Part shown: one piece after another, positions 55,291-64,000 of the stretch
How the letters are laid out: each line of letters opens with the position of its first letter
Numbering within the stretch: position 1 is the stretch's first letter
DNA from: Sequoia sempervirens
Lineage: Eukaryota > Streptophyta > Pinopsida > Cupressales > Cupressaceae
Assembly (NCBI GenBank): GCA_007258455.2
Contig: VDFB02252616.1
Location: 119,820,552-119,884,551 of the forward strand
DNA: 64,000 nt
Direction of reading: 5' to 3'
Program-made: the position numbers and the translations under genes
The notes under the pieces: generated by a model
What the model was told of the DNA's origin: nothing
What the model saw: only the letters and a program-made list of their open reading frames with translations
The model's database searches: none

Positions 55291-56392
55291 GAGAAAGATG
55301 AAGCCCTTGTGTGCCCTTTCAATATTACAAGAAAATTGGGTGGAGGAAGCCAAAGCAGAGTGGAAAAATGATGTTGCGACAAGTAATCTCATCGAGCAAT
55401 TAAAAAGTGATCCTAGTAGTTCAGATAAGTTTTGTTGGAAGGGAGATACTCTTTGGTATAAAGAGTGTTTGTATCTCTGCAAGAATTCCAACCTTAAAAT
55501 CAAGATTCTCATAGAGTTGCATGAGTCTCCAATGGGTGGTCATTCAGGATTTTTGAAGACATATCATCGAGTCAAGCAAGATTTCTTTTGGGAAGGGCTA
55601 AAGGGTGATGTTCAAAAATTTGTGGCTAAATGTTTGGTGTGTCAAAGGCATAAAGGGGAGACAATTAAGACACCAGGTCTCTTGCAACCCTTATCTATTC
55701 CTAGCCAGCGTTGGGAAGAGATATCCATGGACTTCATCACAGGGCTTCCCAAATCTAAAGGTCATAATGTCATCATGGTGGTAGTTGATTGGCTCACTAA
55801 ATATGCACATTTCATTGCATTAGCACATCCTTTTATAGCAAGTGTAGTGGCTAAAGCTTTTTTGGAGAATATCCAAAAGCTACATGGTACACCTAAAGTT
55901 ATTGTTAGTGATCATGATCCTATCTTCACTAGTCACTTTTGGAAAGATTTATTCTCATGTTTGGGTACTCAATTGGCTCTTAGCTCTTCATACCACCCTC
56001 AATCAGATGGGCAAACGGAGGTTGTTAATAAGTGTTTGGAAGGATATCTACGTTGTTTCACTTCAGAGAAACAGTCTCAGTGGGTAGATTGGCTACCACT
56101 TGTGGAATGGTGGTATAACACTTCTTTTCATAGCTCATCAAAAATGTCTCCATTTTTGGCACTTTATGGATATCATCCTCCTTCCATCACATCATCAATT
56201 AAGGTGTCCCCAAGAGTTCAGGCAGTAGAAGACCACTTGCTTCATCAACAACAAGTACTTTCAGGACTCAAGGAGAATTTAGCCATGGCACAAAATCGAA
56301 TGAAACAACAGGAAAACCAACATCATAGTGAAAGTTTTGAAGTTGGGATTGGGTCTTCTTGCGATTGCAACCTTATAAGAAAATCTCACTAA
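55289..56392 (+). CDS. RT5 integrase (367-aa open frame)
   Basis: Longest intact domain in the window. It has the HHCC finger (HESPMGGHSGFLKTYHRV and CLVCQRHKGE), then the DDE core: Asp in ISMDFITGLPKS, Asp in IVSDHDPIFTSHFW, Glu in YHPQSDGQTEVVNKCLEGYL. All catalytic residues are present. Integrase joins element DNA to the host chromosome in the nucleus. The frame breaks at the end, where the C-terminal part moves to 56359-56742. The start given is the first Met; in life it would be part of a longer polyprotein. Confidence 0.9.
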   Translation: MRKMKPLCALSILQENWVEEAKAEWKNDVATSNLIEQLKSDPSSSDKFCWKGDTLWYKECLYLCKNSNLKIKILIELHESPMGGHSGFLKTYHRVKQDFFWEGLKGDVQKFVAKCLVCQRHKGETIKTPGLLQPLSIPSQRWEEISMDFITGLPKSKGHNVIMVVVDWLTKYAHFIALAHPFIASVVAKAFLENIQKLHGTPKVIVSDHDPIFTSHFWKDLFSCLGTQLALSSSYHPQSDGQTEVVNKCLEGYLRCFTSEKQSQWVDWLPLVEWWYNTSFHSSSKMSPFLALYGYHPPSITSSIKVSPRVQAVEDHLLHQQQVLSGLKENLAMAQNRMKQQENQHHSESFEVGIGSSCDCNLIRKSH

Positions 56393-56760
56393 AAGCAACA
56401 AAAATAAATAATAAGTTGTCTCCAAAGTATTATGGTCCATACCAAATCATGCAGAAGATCGGTAGTGTTGCCTACAAGCTTGAGTTGCCACCAACAACAA
56501 AGATACATCCAGTTTTTCATGTTTCCTGTTTGAAGAAGGTAATTGGGCATAATATTCCCACTCAAACAACACTTCCCGAGCTGGATGAAGAAGGAAGAAT
56601 CATTTTGGAACCAGAGTGCATTCGTCAAACACGCACAAAGAAGCTGAATAGAACTATCAGTATCTCATCCAATGGAAGAAGTTACCAGTTGAAGATGTCA
56701 CATGGGAAGACGAGGAGTTCATTCAAAAGTTTCCAAACTTGATTAGCATTGAGGACAATG
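56359..56760 (+). pseudogene. RT5 integrase C-terminus and chromodomain remnant
   Basis: 56359-56742 reads LSPKYYGPYQIMQKIGSVAY and HPVFHVSCLKKVIG, the GPY/F module. A +1 shift after about 56655 gives QWKKLPVEDVTWEDEEFIQK, the core of a chromodomain. Chromodomains direct insertion to heterochromatin. The purine tract follows directly. Confidence 0.82.
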
Positions 56761-56767
56761 CTTCTTT

Positions 56768-56781
56768 GAAGAAGGGGGGCA
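56768..56781 (+). other. RT5 polypurine tract
   Basis: GAAGAAGGGGGGCA just before the right LTR (starting TGCTACGCCC at 56782). Confidence 0.88.
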
Positions 56782-57122
56782 TGCTACGCCCTTAATATTA
56801 TTGTACATCGGGTTATGAATAGTCGGCTTGTGGCTATCTTAACTCTCTATTAAGTCATATTATCATTAGTATATTGTTATTTAGTTGTTTAGGTCAGCCT
56901 AAGTCTTATATAGGTGTGTCTAAGTCGGCCTAGGTGATATCCTTGGCATAAATAGGTATATATAGGAGGTTGTGAGTCTTATTTCATCATCAAGTTGTGA
57001 AGTGTGTTCTCATTAGAGATATTTGGAGGTTTGCCCCCTCGAAGTGGCTTGTTATTCTCAATTATTAAGTATTTGTAGCATATTTCATATCATATTCTTC
57101 TATTGTGCAAGTTATTTCTTAA
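56782..57122 (+). repeat. RT5 3' LTR
   Basis: Intact 5' edge TGCTACGCCC; TATATATAGG box at 56957-56966. Ends TTCTTAA(C), at which point LINE sequence resumes; the final A of the LTR end seen at 52083 is missing. Contains 'ctctattaagtcatattatc' where the other LTR has a short deletion. Confidence 0.92.
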
Positions 57123-57485
57123 CTCATCTTAGAGGGGCCTATTTCCAAACCAATTATCATCCTAGAAGATATCTCTACCATCCCCTAGTTGCCAAAAGGA
57201 CCCTTGGCCACAAGCCTACGAGCCTTAACACTGCAATTCCAAAGAGCAGAACTAGATGGGGGATTAAACTCTTGAGAAAAGAACCCCCTTACACCATCAG
57301 CCTCGTGTAAGTATTTACTCCAAGCAATTTTTTCCCATTCGGTCTTAGCCAACAACAGGTTCCACATTTTCTTTCCAAAGAGGGCAATATTAAAAGCTCT
57401 AATTTTATAGATCCCCAACCCACCAACCTTCTTAGGTCTGCAAACATCATCCCGAGCAACCAAGTGAATCCTTCTCTTGTCCTCC
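57123..57485 (-). repeat. LINE segment duplicated beside RT5, right copy
   Basis: 363 bp, matching 51370-51753 apart from the 18-base and 3-base differences and scattered substitutions. It is continuous with the LINE RT sequence to its right. Confidence 0.92.
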
Positions 57486-58757
57486 ACCCCAGACCAAAGG
57501 AAATTTTTTTGAATATTTTCCAAAGTATCCACAAACTTCCTGGGCATATGAATAAGACTAAGAGCATAAACAAGAAGATTTTGAAATGTAGATTTAATGA
57601 ACTGAAATTTCCCATCCTGGCTCAATAGAGCACCCTTCCAACCAACCAATTTAGAGTTGAATCTATCAATCATACCCCTCCAAAAAGAATCAGGAACTTT
57701 GGAGCACAAGGGCAGGCCTAAGTAAGAAGCGGGAAGTTCCCCAATCTGACACTACAAAATTCTAGCAATTTTAGTATGTCTATGGATTGGAGTGTTAAAA
57801 AAGAAAAGAGTGCTCTTAGGCAAGCTAACCTTCTACCCCAAAGTAGCTTCATACCTTTGTAAGATCGACTTGATAGCCTTAGCCTCCTTAATGGACGATT
57901 GCCCAAGCATAAGAGAATCATCCAAAAACTTGTAATGAGAGAAAATAAGGTTGCTAGAAGAAGGGGCAAGTCCAGAAAAAACCCCAGAATTGATAGATCT
58001 TTGAATGAGATGACCCAATGATTCCACCATTATAATAAATAAAAATAGAGAGATAGGATCCCCTTGCCACAAACCTCTCGAACAGTCAAAAAGAGGAGAT
58101 GGGGACCCATTAATGAGAACAAAGAATCTCAAAGTAGAAATAAGATGAAGCATAAGGGCCACCCCTTTCTCCCCAATGCCAAGAGCAGTTAAAATCTTAG
58201 ACAAAAACCCCCAGTCAACTCTTTCATAAGCTTTAAGTAAGTCAAGTTTCAGAATAAAACCAACTTTCTTATTAACAGACATAGAATGGATATTCTCATG
58301 AACAAAAAGAATTGAATATAGGATTTTCCTCCCAACCACAAACCCATTTTGTTGAGGCGAGATGATAAGAGGAAAAATTCTTTGCAAGCGGACCACCAAA
58401 ACCTTGGAAAAAATCTTATAAATCGAGTTACATAAGCTGATAGGACGGAACTCATCAAAAGAAGAAGCACCAGGCTTCTTAGGGACCAAGACAATAAAAG
58501 AGGATTTCAGTTCCTTGAGAAGGGATCCAGACCTAAAAAACTCCTTAGTAGCCGCAACAACATCTTTAGTAATAATTTCCCAAAAGTCTTGAAAGAAGAA
58601 CATCGAGAAACCATCCAAGCCCGGCGCCTTATTACCTTCAAAAGAAAAAAACAACACTCTGAAATTCATCTGTTGAGGGAATGAAAACCAACTTTCTATT
58701 CATATCATCATCCACAATCTTAGGGATGTCCCTTAAGAAATCCTCTTGGCAAGCTAG
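57185..58757 (-). pseudogene. LINE ORF2 reverse transcriptase
   Basis: 58669-57833 (278 aa) reads GNKAPGLDGFSMFFFQDFW, LVPKKPGASSFDEFRPISLC, YKIFSKVLVVRLQRIFPLII and FILKLDLLKAYERVDWGFL, the L1-type RT fingers and palm; LWQGDPISLFLFIIMVE follows. The catalytic YADD-like box is changed (SHYKFLDDSLML keeps DD). 57709-57185 carries the thumb (LSQDGKFQFIKSTF, GGLGIYKIRAF). A short stretch at 58757-58670 shows FLRDIPKIVDDDMNRK in another frame. Frameshifts break the region twice. Confidence 0.88.
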
Positions 58758-60235
58758 GAGTGGTTCACGCATTACAAATGTGGAGGCATTACTTGTTAGG
58801 GAAGCCTTTTGAGATGAAAACTAATCATCACGGGCTGAAATATCTATTTACTCAACCTAACCTGAATGCAAGACAAAGAAGATGGTTGGAGTCAATAGCT
58901 GATTATGACTTCAATATCAATTATATCAAAGGAAAGGAGAATCAGGTTGTCGATGCCTTGAGTCGAAGATGTCAATTTGCTTCAATAGTGGCAATTCAAA
59001 CCAACTTAGAAGGTCAAGTATTGCAAAAATCCAAAGAGGATGTGTACTATATGCAAGTTAAGCAAGCACTCACTAGCAATTCACAAGATGCAAGATATGA
59101 AGGCTTTCATTTTGAACCCAATAGATTACTTAGGTATAAGGGGAGAATGTATGTACCTGACTCAGAGGAGTTAAGAAATCTGGTATGGAAAGAAGTTCAT
59201 GAAGCACCATACTCTGGACACCCTGGTGTGAAAAAAATGTCGGTAGATGTAAAGCCCTTATATTTTTGGAAAGGGATGAAAGGAGATTCTACTAAATTTG
59301 TGGCTAGGTTCCTTGAATGTTAAATGGTGAAAGCAGAGAGTCATCATCCTGTAAGCTTTTTATACTCACATGATATTCCAGAGAGAAAGTGGCAAGTCAT
59401 AAGTATAGACTTTGTGCAAGGATTTCCTATGTCAAGGAATAAGCACAATGCCATTCTTGTGGTTGAGGATAAGCTTACTAAAGTAGCACATTTCGTACCC
59501 GAGAATCTAACTGATGGAGCTCCAGTTATAGCTCAAAAATTTGTGCAAGAAGTGTTTAGGCTACATGTAATTCATGAGAAGATAATCTCGGATAGGGATG
59601 CGTGAGTCACCTCAAGGTTTTGGTAAACCATATTTTCTACACTTGGGACTCAACTAAATATAAGCTCAGCATATCATCCAAAAATAGATGGACAAACAAA
59701 AAGGGTGAATCAAGTACTTGAAGACCTACTTAGAATGTATTGCATGGATCAGCAATACAAGTGGGAAGATTACTTTCCTTTATTGGAATTTTCTTATAAC
59801 AACTCCTGTCATTCTACAATAAAGAGGACTCCTTTGGAAGCATTATATGGTCGAAAGTGTTGAACCCCTATAAGCTGGGATAAAATTGAGGATAGGGTGA
59901 GTCTTGGAACAAAACTGTTGGTTGAAATGAAAGAATAGGTAAGGTTTGTTAAGCAAAGGTGAGTTGAAGCTAATGATAGACAGAAAAGCTATGCAGATGC
60001 AAAGTGAGTGCCCCAAAATTTTGTAGTAGGTGACAAGGTGATGTTGAGGGTTAATCCTCATAAGAGTTCCATCAAATTTTGGAATTCTTCCAAATTAGCT
60101 CCATGCTATGTAGGACCTTTTGAGATTCTTGAGGAAGTGAATCCGGTAGCTTATCAAATTGTGTTGCCACTAGCTCTTGCCAGGATGCATAATGTCTTTC
60201 GCGTTTCTTACCTAAAGAAGTACACCGAGTGATAA
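58758..60235 (+). pseudogene. RT3 RNase H end and integrase
   Basis: 58760-59323 resumes RT3: VHALQMWRHYLLGKPFEMKT, LNARQRRWLESIADYDFNIN, GKENQVVDALSRR, then the integrase finger (HEAPYSGHPGVKKMSVDVK). TAA at 59321-59323 replaces Gln. 59324-59605 has the core with Asp in ISIDFVQGFP and Asp in IISDRDA. Beyond a stop the Glu of the DDE triad is replaced by Lys (HPKIDGQTKRVNQV). 60008-60232 has GDKVMLRVNPHKSS and YVGPFEILEEVNPVAYQIVL, the GPY/F module. Confidence 0.88.
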
Positions 60236-60239
60236 TCAT

Positions 60240-60431
60240 GTGATTGATTTGAATGCTTTACAGGTACAGGACCTCAGAGTGGTAACACGTAAGCTTCACT
60301 TGCGTAATAGGGAAGTTCTGCAATGTAAAGTCCAATGGGACCAATATCCGGAAGACTCTACCACTTGGGAAGACAATGCTGAGATACATCAAACGTTTCC
60401 ACATGTTTTGCATGTTGTTGAAAGTACTTGA
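60240..60431 (+). pseudogene. RT3 chromodomain
   Basis: 63 residues: LRNREVLQCKVQWDQYPEDS then TTWEDNAEIHQTFPHVL. The VQW...TWE pattern is the chromodomain core at the C-terminus of chromovirus integrase. The frame is open, though cut off from the integrase by stops at about 60230. Confidence 0.85.
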
Positions 60432-60492
60432 AAACAATGTTTTTGTTTGATTAGTTTATGTTTGTTACATAAAATCATCAGGGGTGATGATT

Positions 60493-60509
60493 CACAAGGG
60501 GGGCGAGTA
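60493..60509 (+). other. RT3 polypurine tract
   Basis: CACAAGGGGGGCGAGTA directly before the 3' LTR. Confidence 0.88.
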
Positions 60510-63500
60510 TGTCACACCCCATTGTGTATTTACCTATTTACTATTACTGTACTAGGGTAAAATATTGCATGTGTTTATGTACTTTGAATTCTGATTGAGA
60601 ATATATGTGCTTGTACTTTGTTATCAATGAATTATGAATTAATGTTATGTGATGGAATGCATATATATGAAATGGATGGTTATTGAATTGGATATTCTAA
60701 CTATGGATAAATTTTATGTAAAAGCATATTTTGTTGAATAGCTGACTACCATGGGAATGTGTTAGTTGGATGTAGGTACATGTTCAATCCTCCATGTGGA
60801 GGGGAAGTATCACTCAGGAGAAGAACTTGGACGTGTAATCAGTAGCATAACCTAACTGAGCTTACACATACACTCATAGTAGAATGGTTGAGTCAAGTTA
60901 TTGTGTTGGGAAATGGTAATTCATTCTTTAATATGATGTGTTTGCATTAGTAAGGGTCTTGATTACTATTGAATGCATTCTTGGATGATGTTTAAGTGTT
61001 TGGAGCTTATGAGTTCTTCCTTATGTTACTATGCTTTATTGATGTGGTGAACACATGATGAATGTATGCATATATATACATATGCATATCGACGATAGAC
61101 CATACACATGAAGGAACATGTACATGAGAGTACATAGGTAGATGTACCTATGCACACTTATGAACAGGTTGCTTATGAGCATGGTGTTATCAAGCGGACA
61201 ATACATGTATGTGTATATGTATATATATACATCGCTTATGTTTCCTTTCAATAAGATAGCAATTTTTGATGTGCCTTATTGTGCAATCAAATGTATATAT
61301 ATATAAGATATATACATATATACATATGTATGTACATGTGTCAATATATACGTATATGTGACAAACGGGAAATGTCCATATGGATATATTAATATATGTA
61401 TACGTATGTATACATGTACATAGAGGAATATATATATATAGTCAATATGATTATTATGTGAATGTTAACTTGATCGTATTCATTTGTATATCAAATGTAT
61501 ATATATAATTGATTGACATGGAATATATATATATATATATATATATTAGTATATATATATAAGACATAGCGTTGAGGCTATTCGTAGATTTGTATATATA
61601 AATATATATTTATATATATATATGATTAATATAGGCCAATTTGTATATATGTTATGCAAGTATTAAAGGCCGATTAATACATATGTTTGATATTTGATAA
61701 AGGTCAATATGAAGTTAAAAGCTTTGGTTGATACCATAGCATGATGTATCATTGTTTGGTAACTCGCACATTACTTTATATTGGAACATTTATTATCCAA
61801 ATGATATTAAGCGATGGAAATATGAATTTGGTTGTGTAAAGTGTTTTGAATGCATAATATGGGAATAGCTAACAACAATATAAACATGTTGGTCAAAGAA
61901 TAGTTGAACACTATTTAAGTGGAGTTGATTCATCCTCCTCTTTCAAATAAAGAGACTATGACCAGGTCGATATAGAATATGTGTTGCCTATAAGTGGAGG
62001 AATGTTTCTTTGGTAAAGCCATGCCAAAGGAATAGGTAAAAGGCTGCAACTTGGCACCATTTTATGAATATTCTATTTTTGTAGAGGTCTATCTTTTATG
62101 CAAGTCGATTCTCATCTTTTAGGCATGTGAATTTTTGAATTATTCTTGAGCTACTATCAAGCAAAGGGAATCAATCTATTGCACCATCAACTGAGTAAGG
62201 TTATAGAATTTTGTGACCTTATTTTCATAATAGATAAGTCAACTTGCATGGTACATGGTGTTGAATTACTCATCCATTTTGTAGGAATCATTGTCTCATC
62301 TTTTAGTATAAATAGAGGAGTCAATTGTTCATTTGGGATAGATTATTATTATTATTATTACTATTCTACAATTATATTATGTTACATATATTCTTAGTGT
62401 AGAGTTACATTGTGAGAGTATTGAGTTGTCTTGAGAAGGAGGACATAGTGAAGCATCGCTTTGAGAGGAAAAGTGAAGGCTAGCAAGCTGTCTTGGAAGG
62501 TTGTGCATCAATTCAGTCAATTGGGTTAAGCATAATACAAGCATGAGAATCTAGTCTTCTCTTATTTGTCTTTATTTATGAAAGAATGTGTTTTGAATTC
62601 TTTGATTGAAACTTCTTGAGAATTTACTTGCATTAGGAATCATAGATTTTGCTTTGGAAAGGAAAAAGAAGTTTTATGTTGTTCTATGAAAGTGCTTGTA
62701 TTTACTCCATAATAGGAGGGATTGTTTGTCATTAGTATAAGTATACTAGGAATGATTAAAAAATGATAGCTTAAGGGTTATTCATGGCTAAGTTATTTGA
62801 TTATAATAGATACCTTGCAAGTTACACCTGGGATTTGATTATCCATTGAAGGGAGGGTAACTTGTAGTTACACTTTATAGGTAGAAATACCATTTGAGTC
62901 TATGGGAAAGGGAATAGGATGTTTCTATGGTTAAAGACTACCCATAGAAGGAAATTCCTATGCATAGATTATAATGGCCTTAAGTCAAATCGAGTTTGAG
63001 TAGTGTATGTGAGTAGGATGACTATCATTTGAAGTACTGGGTGAGAACACTTTGGACAAAGTAGTGTGATTTCCTTTGGCTCCACTGTCAATTCACCATG
63101 ATCCATTTATGCATGCTAGTCCAAGATTATAGGATTTACAAGTTCTAGACATGTAGGATGTAGCACTAAGCTCATAATGGTTTTCATTATGAGGTTACTC
63201 CAACAATCTCTTCATCAAAGGGTAGGGCCATCTATCATATGATAGATGTGCAGGGGACCGTATATGAGTCTATGGTTGGTGGAAAAGTGCTCGAGTGATG
63301 AGAATTCTCCTCCTCAACAGGTGACAAAAGACCAAGATTTGAAAGGAGATTCCTAGACCATCTATACCTATTGCTTTGAAGCTCGATTGAGCTATGTATG
63401 TACATTGTATACATTATTTGGAATATAGTATTATATGGAGTATTATATTGGAATGGAATCAATGTTGATTATTTTTATGTCATCTATGTTCATTGTTCTC

Positions 63501-63606
63501 TAGTATGAAAAGAATTTTGTATGCCAATGGTTAAGTTACATAGTTTTATTTACTTGAAAGTGAAAACTTAGGATATTGTACTTTTGTGAATGAGTGGCAT
63601 GTTACA
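60510..63606 (+). repeat. RT3 3' LTR
   Basis: Starts TGTCACACCCC, ends GTTACA. Matches 41429-44504 throughout, with microsatellite differences at 61200-61640 and a TATAAATAG box at 62307-62315. Frames inside it are not coding. Confidence 0.93.
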
Positions 63607-63611
63607 TTTCC
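63607..63611. repeat. RT3 target-site duplication, right (TTTCC)
   Basis: Exact copy of 41424-41428, next to the CA end of the LTR. Confidence 0.92.
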
Positions 63612-64000
63612 TATGAAATACCAAGAGACAATAAAATGATTACTTTTGTGTCACCAAAGATAAAACAAGTGTATAGACCTAAAGAGACAATGGTTTTCCA
63701 ACCCCCGACGGTTCCTTCAATTCCTCCCCTAAGAGAAGAAAAGAGATTGATGGTTGATAAACTCACTCTTACCCCATCACAACTTGAAAACCATGAAAAA
63801 AAAAACCAAAGTGCTAAAGAGCGTAGGCGAAGAAGTCGTGCTATTTCTCATCAATTGGAAGAAAAGAATAAACCAACACCTATGAAAATAACTCAAGAAT
63901 AAATCCAACTTTCACCAAAACAAGACATAGAACCAAAACAAGAGGTGAAACAAGAAAATTCAAATGCAATAATCATAAAACCTCTTATTGTGATCAATTT
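63612..64000 (+). pseudogene. RT4 continued after RT3
   Basis: Reading goes on from 41428 in the same frame: YEIPRDNKMITFVSPKIKQV, then a Pro-rich segment and a basic region (KERRRRSRAISHQLEEKNKP). The 63594-63902 frame starts in the LTR edge by chance, then follows RT4. This is the linker between protease and RT; the RT itself lies beyond the window. Confidence 0.7.

Larger units (their letters stand above)
51756..57122 (+). mobile_element. RT5: compact chromovirus (Reina-like), 5.4 kb
   Basis: LTRs of about 328 bp (51756-52083) and 341 bp (56782-57122), standard tRNA-iMet primer site, gag, protease, RT, RNase H, integrase, chromodomain remnant and purine tract, all plus-strand. The small size and short LTRs with a chromodomain suggest the Reina group (inference). 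The left LTR's outer edge (TGCACATCTTATTATGG) differs from the right LTR's intact start (TGCTACGCCC), and the right LTR lacks its last base. There is no 5-bp target duplication; instead about 360 bp of LINE are duplicated on both sides. Confidence 0.93.
47722..58757 (-). mobile_element. 5'-truncated L1-type LINE with an extra downstream ORF, split by RT5
   Basis: In minus reading: reverse transcriptase (58757-57185), interruption by RT5, then zinc-finger (zf-RVT) segment (51282-50515), RNase H (50518-50066) and a further ORF region (49998-47924), ending with ...TTGTTTATTTACCTCTAATC and a short A-run near 47722. The endonuclease and ORF1 are absent because the copy is 5'-truncated at about 58757. 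It lies within RT3's RNase H: YDLEFL before and VVHALQMWRHYLLG after. I could not fix a clear target duplication. Edges are accurate to perhaps 15 bases. Confidence 0.85.
41429..63606 (+). mobile_element. RT3: long-LTR chromovirus (Ty3/gypsy, Tekay-like), split by a LINE
   Basis: LTRs of 3076 and 3097 bp (41429-44504, 60510-63606), a tRNA-Met-type primer site, and a purine tract frame gag, protease, RT, RNase H, integrase and a C-terminal chromodomain. Target duplication TTTCC. The interior is interrupted between about 47722 and 58757 by a LINE that itself contains RT5; without these RT3 is about 11.1 kb. Long LTRs plus a chromodomain suggest the Tekay/Del group (inference). All ORFs are broken. 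Confidence 0.93.

Overview
The window is eukaryotic nuclear DNA from a large-genome land plant. A gymnosperm such as a conifer is my best guess, inferred from the giant decayed LTR retrotransposons and the plant-type CTR9 remnant; no species can be named. I see no intact host gene, tRNA, rRNA or CRISPR array. Almost all of it is nested transposable elements in various states of decay.

Layout. (1) 1-2762 and 13387-14735 hold a broken CTR9 (PAF1-complex TPR protein) pseudogene with one block present three times in tandem. (2) The third copy is split by RT1, a 10.6 kb minus-strand LTR element (2763-13381) with a perfect 5-bp target duplication. RT1 has gag-like and unknown ORFs but no pol. (3) 15173-16493 is a LINE-like insertion with a poly-A tail and a 9-bp target duplication. 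It is followed by a plant mobile domain (PMD) pseudogene (16640-18500). (4) RT2 (18947-38201, minus) is a giant Ty3/gypsy element of Tat/Ogre type: gag, protease, reverse transcriptase, two RNase H domains, integrase, then a long 3' region carrying a second PMD pseudogene in antisense. (5) RT4 (38202-41428, resuming at 63612) is a plus-strand Tat-like gag/protease remnant with a 918-bp insert of unknown type. (6) RT3 (41429-63606, plus), a chromovirus with about 3.1 kb LTRs, sits inside RT4. (7) RT3's RNase H region is split by a 5'-truncated L1-type LINE (about 47722-58757, minus) that carries an extra ORF downstream of its RNase H. (8) The LINE is itself split by RT5 (51756-57122, plus), a compact 5.4 kb chromovirus with roughly 330-bp LTRs, flanked by an unusual duplication of about 360 bp of LINE sequence.

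The order of events is therefore RT4, then RT3, then LINE, then RT5; separately, CTR9 triplication, then RT1. RT1 and RT2 share their primer-binding-like site, polypurine tract, 5' leader and a 3' non-coding block. This makes RT1 look like a non-autonomous relative that could have used an RT2-type element's enzymes. Many stop codons replace expected CAG, CAA or CGA codons, as expected from C-to-T decay of methylated elements. The least ordinary points are the LINE's downstream ORF, the RT5 flanking duplication, RT1's pol-less ORF with acidic repeats, and the antisense PMD block in RT2.
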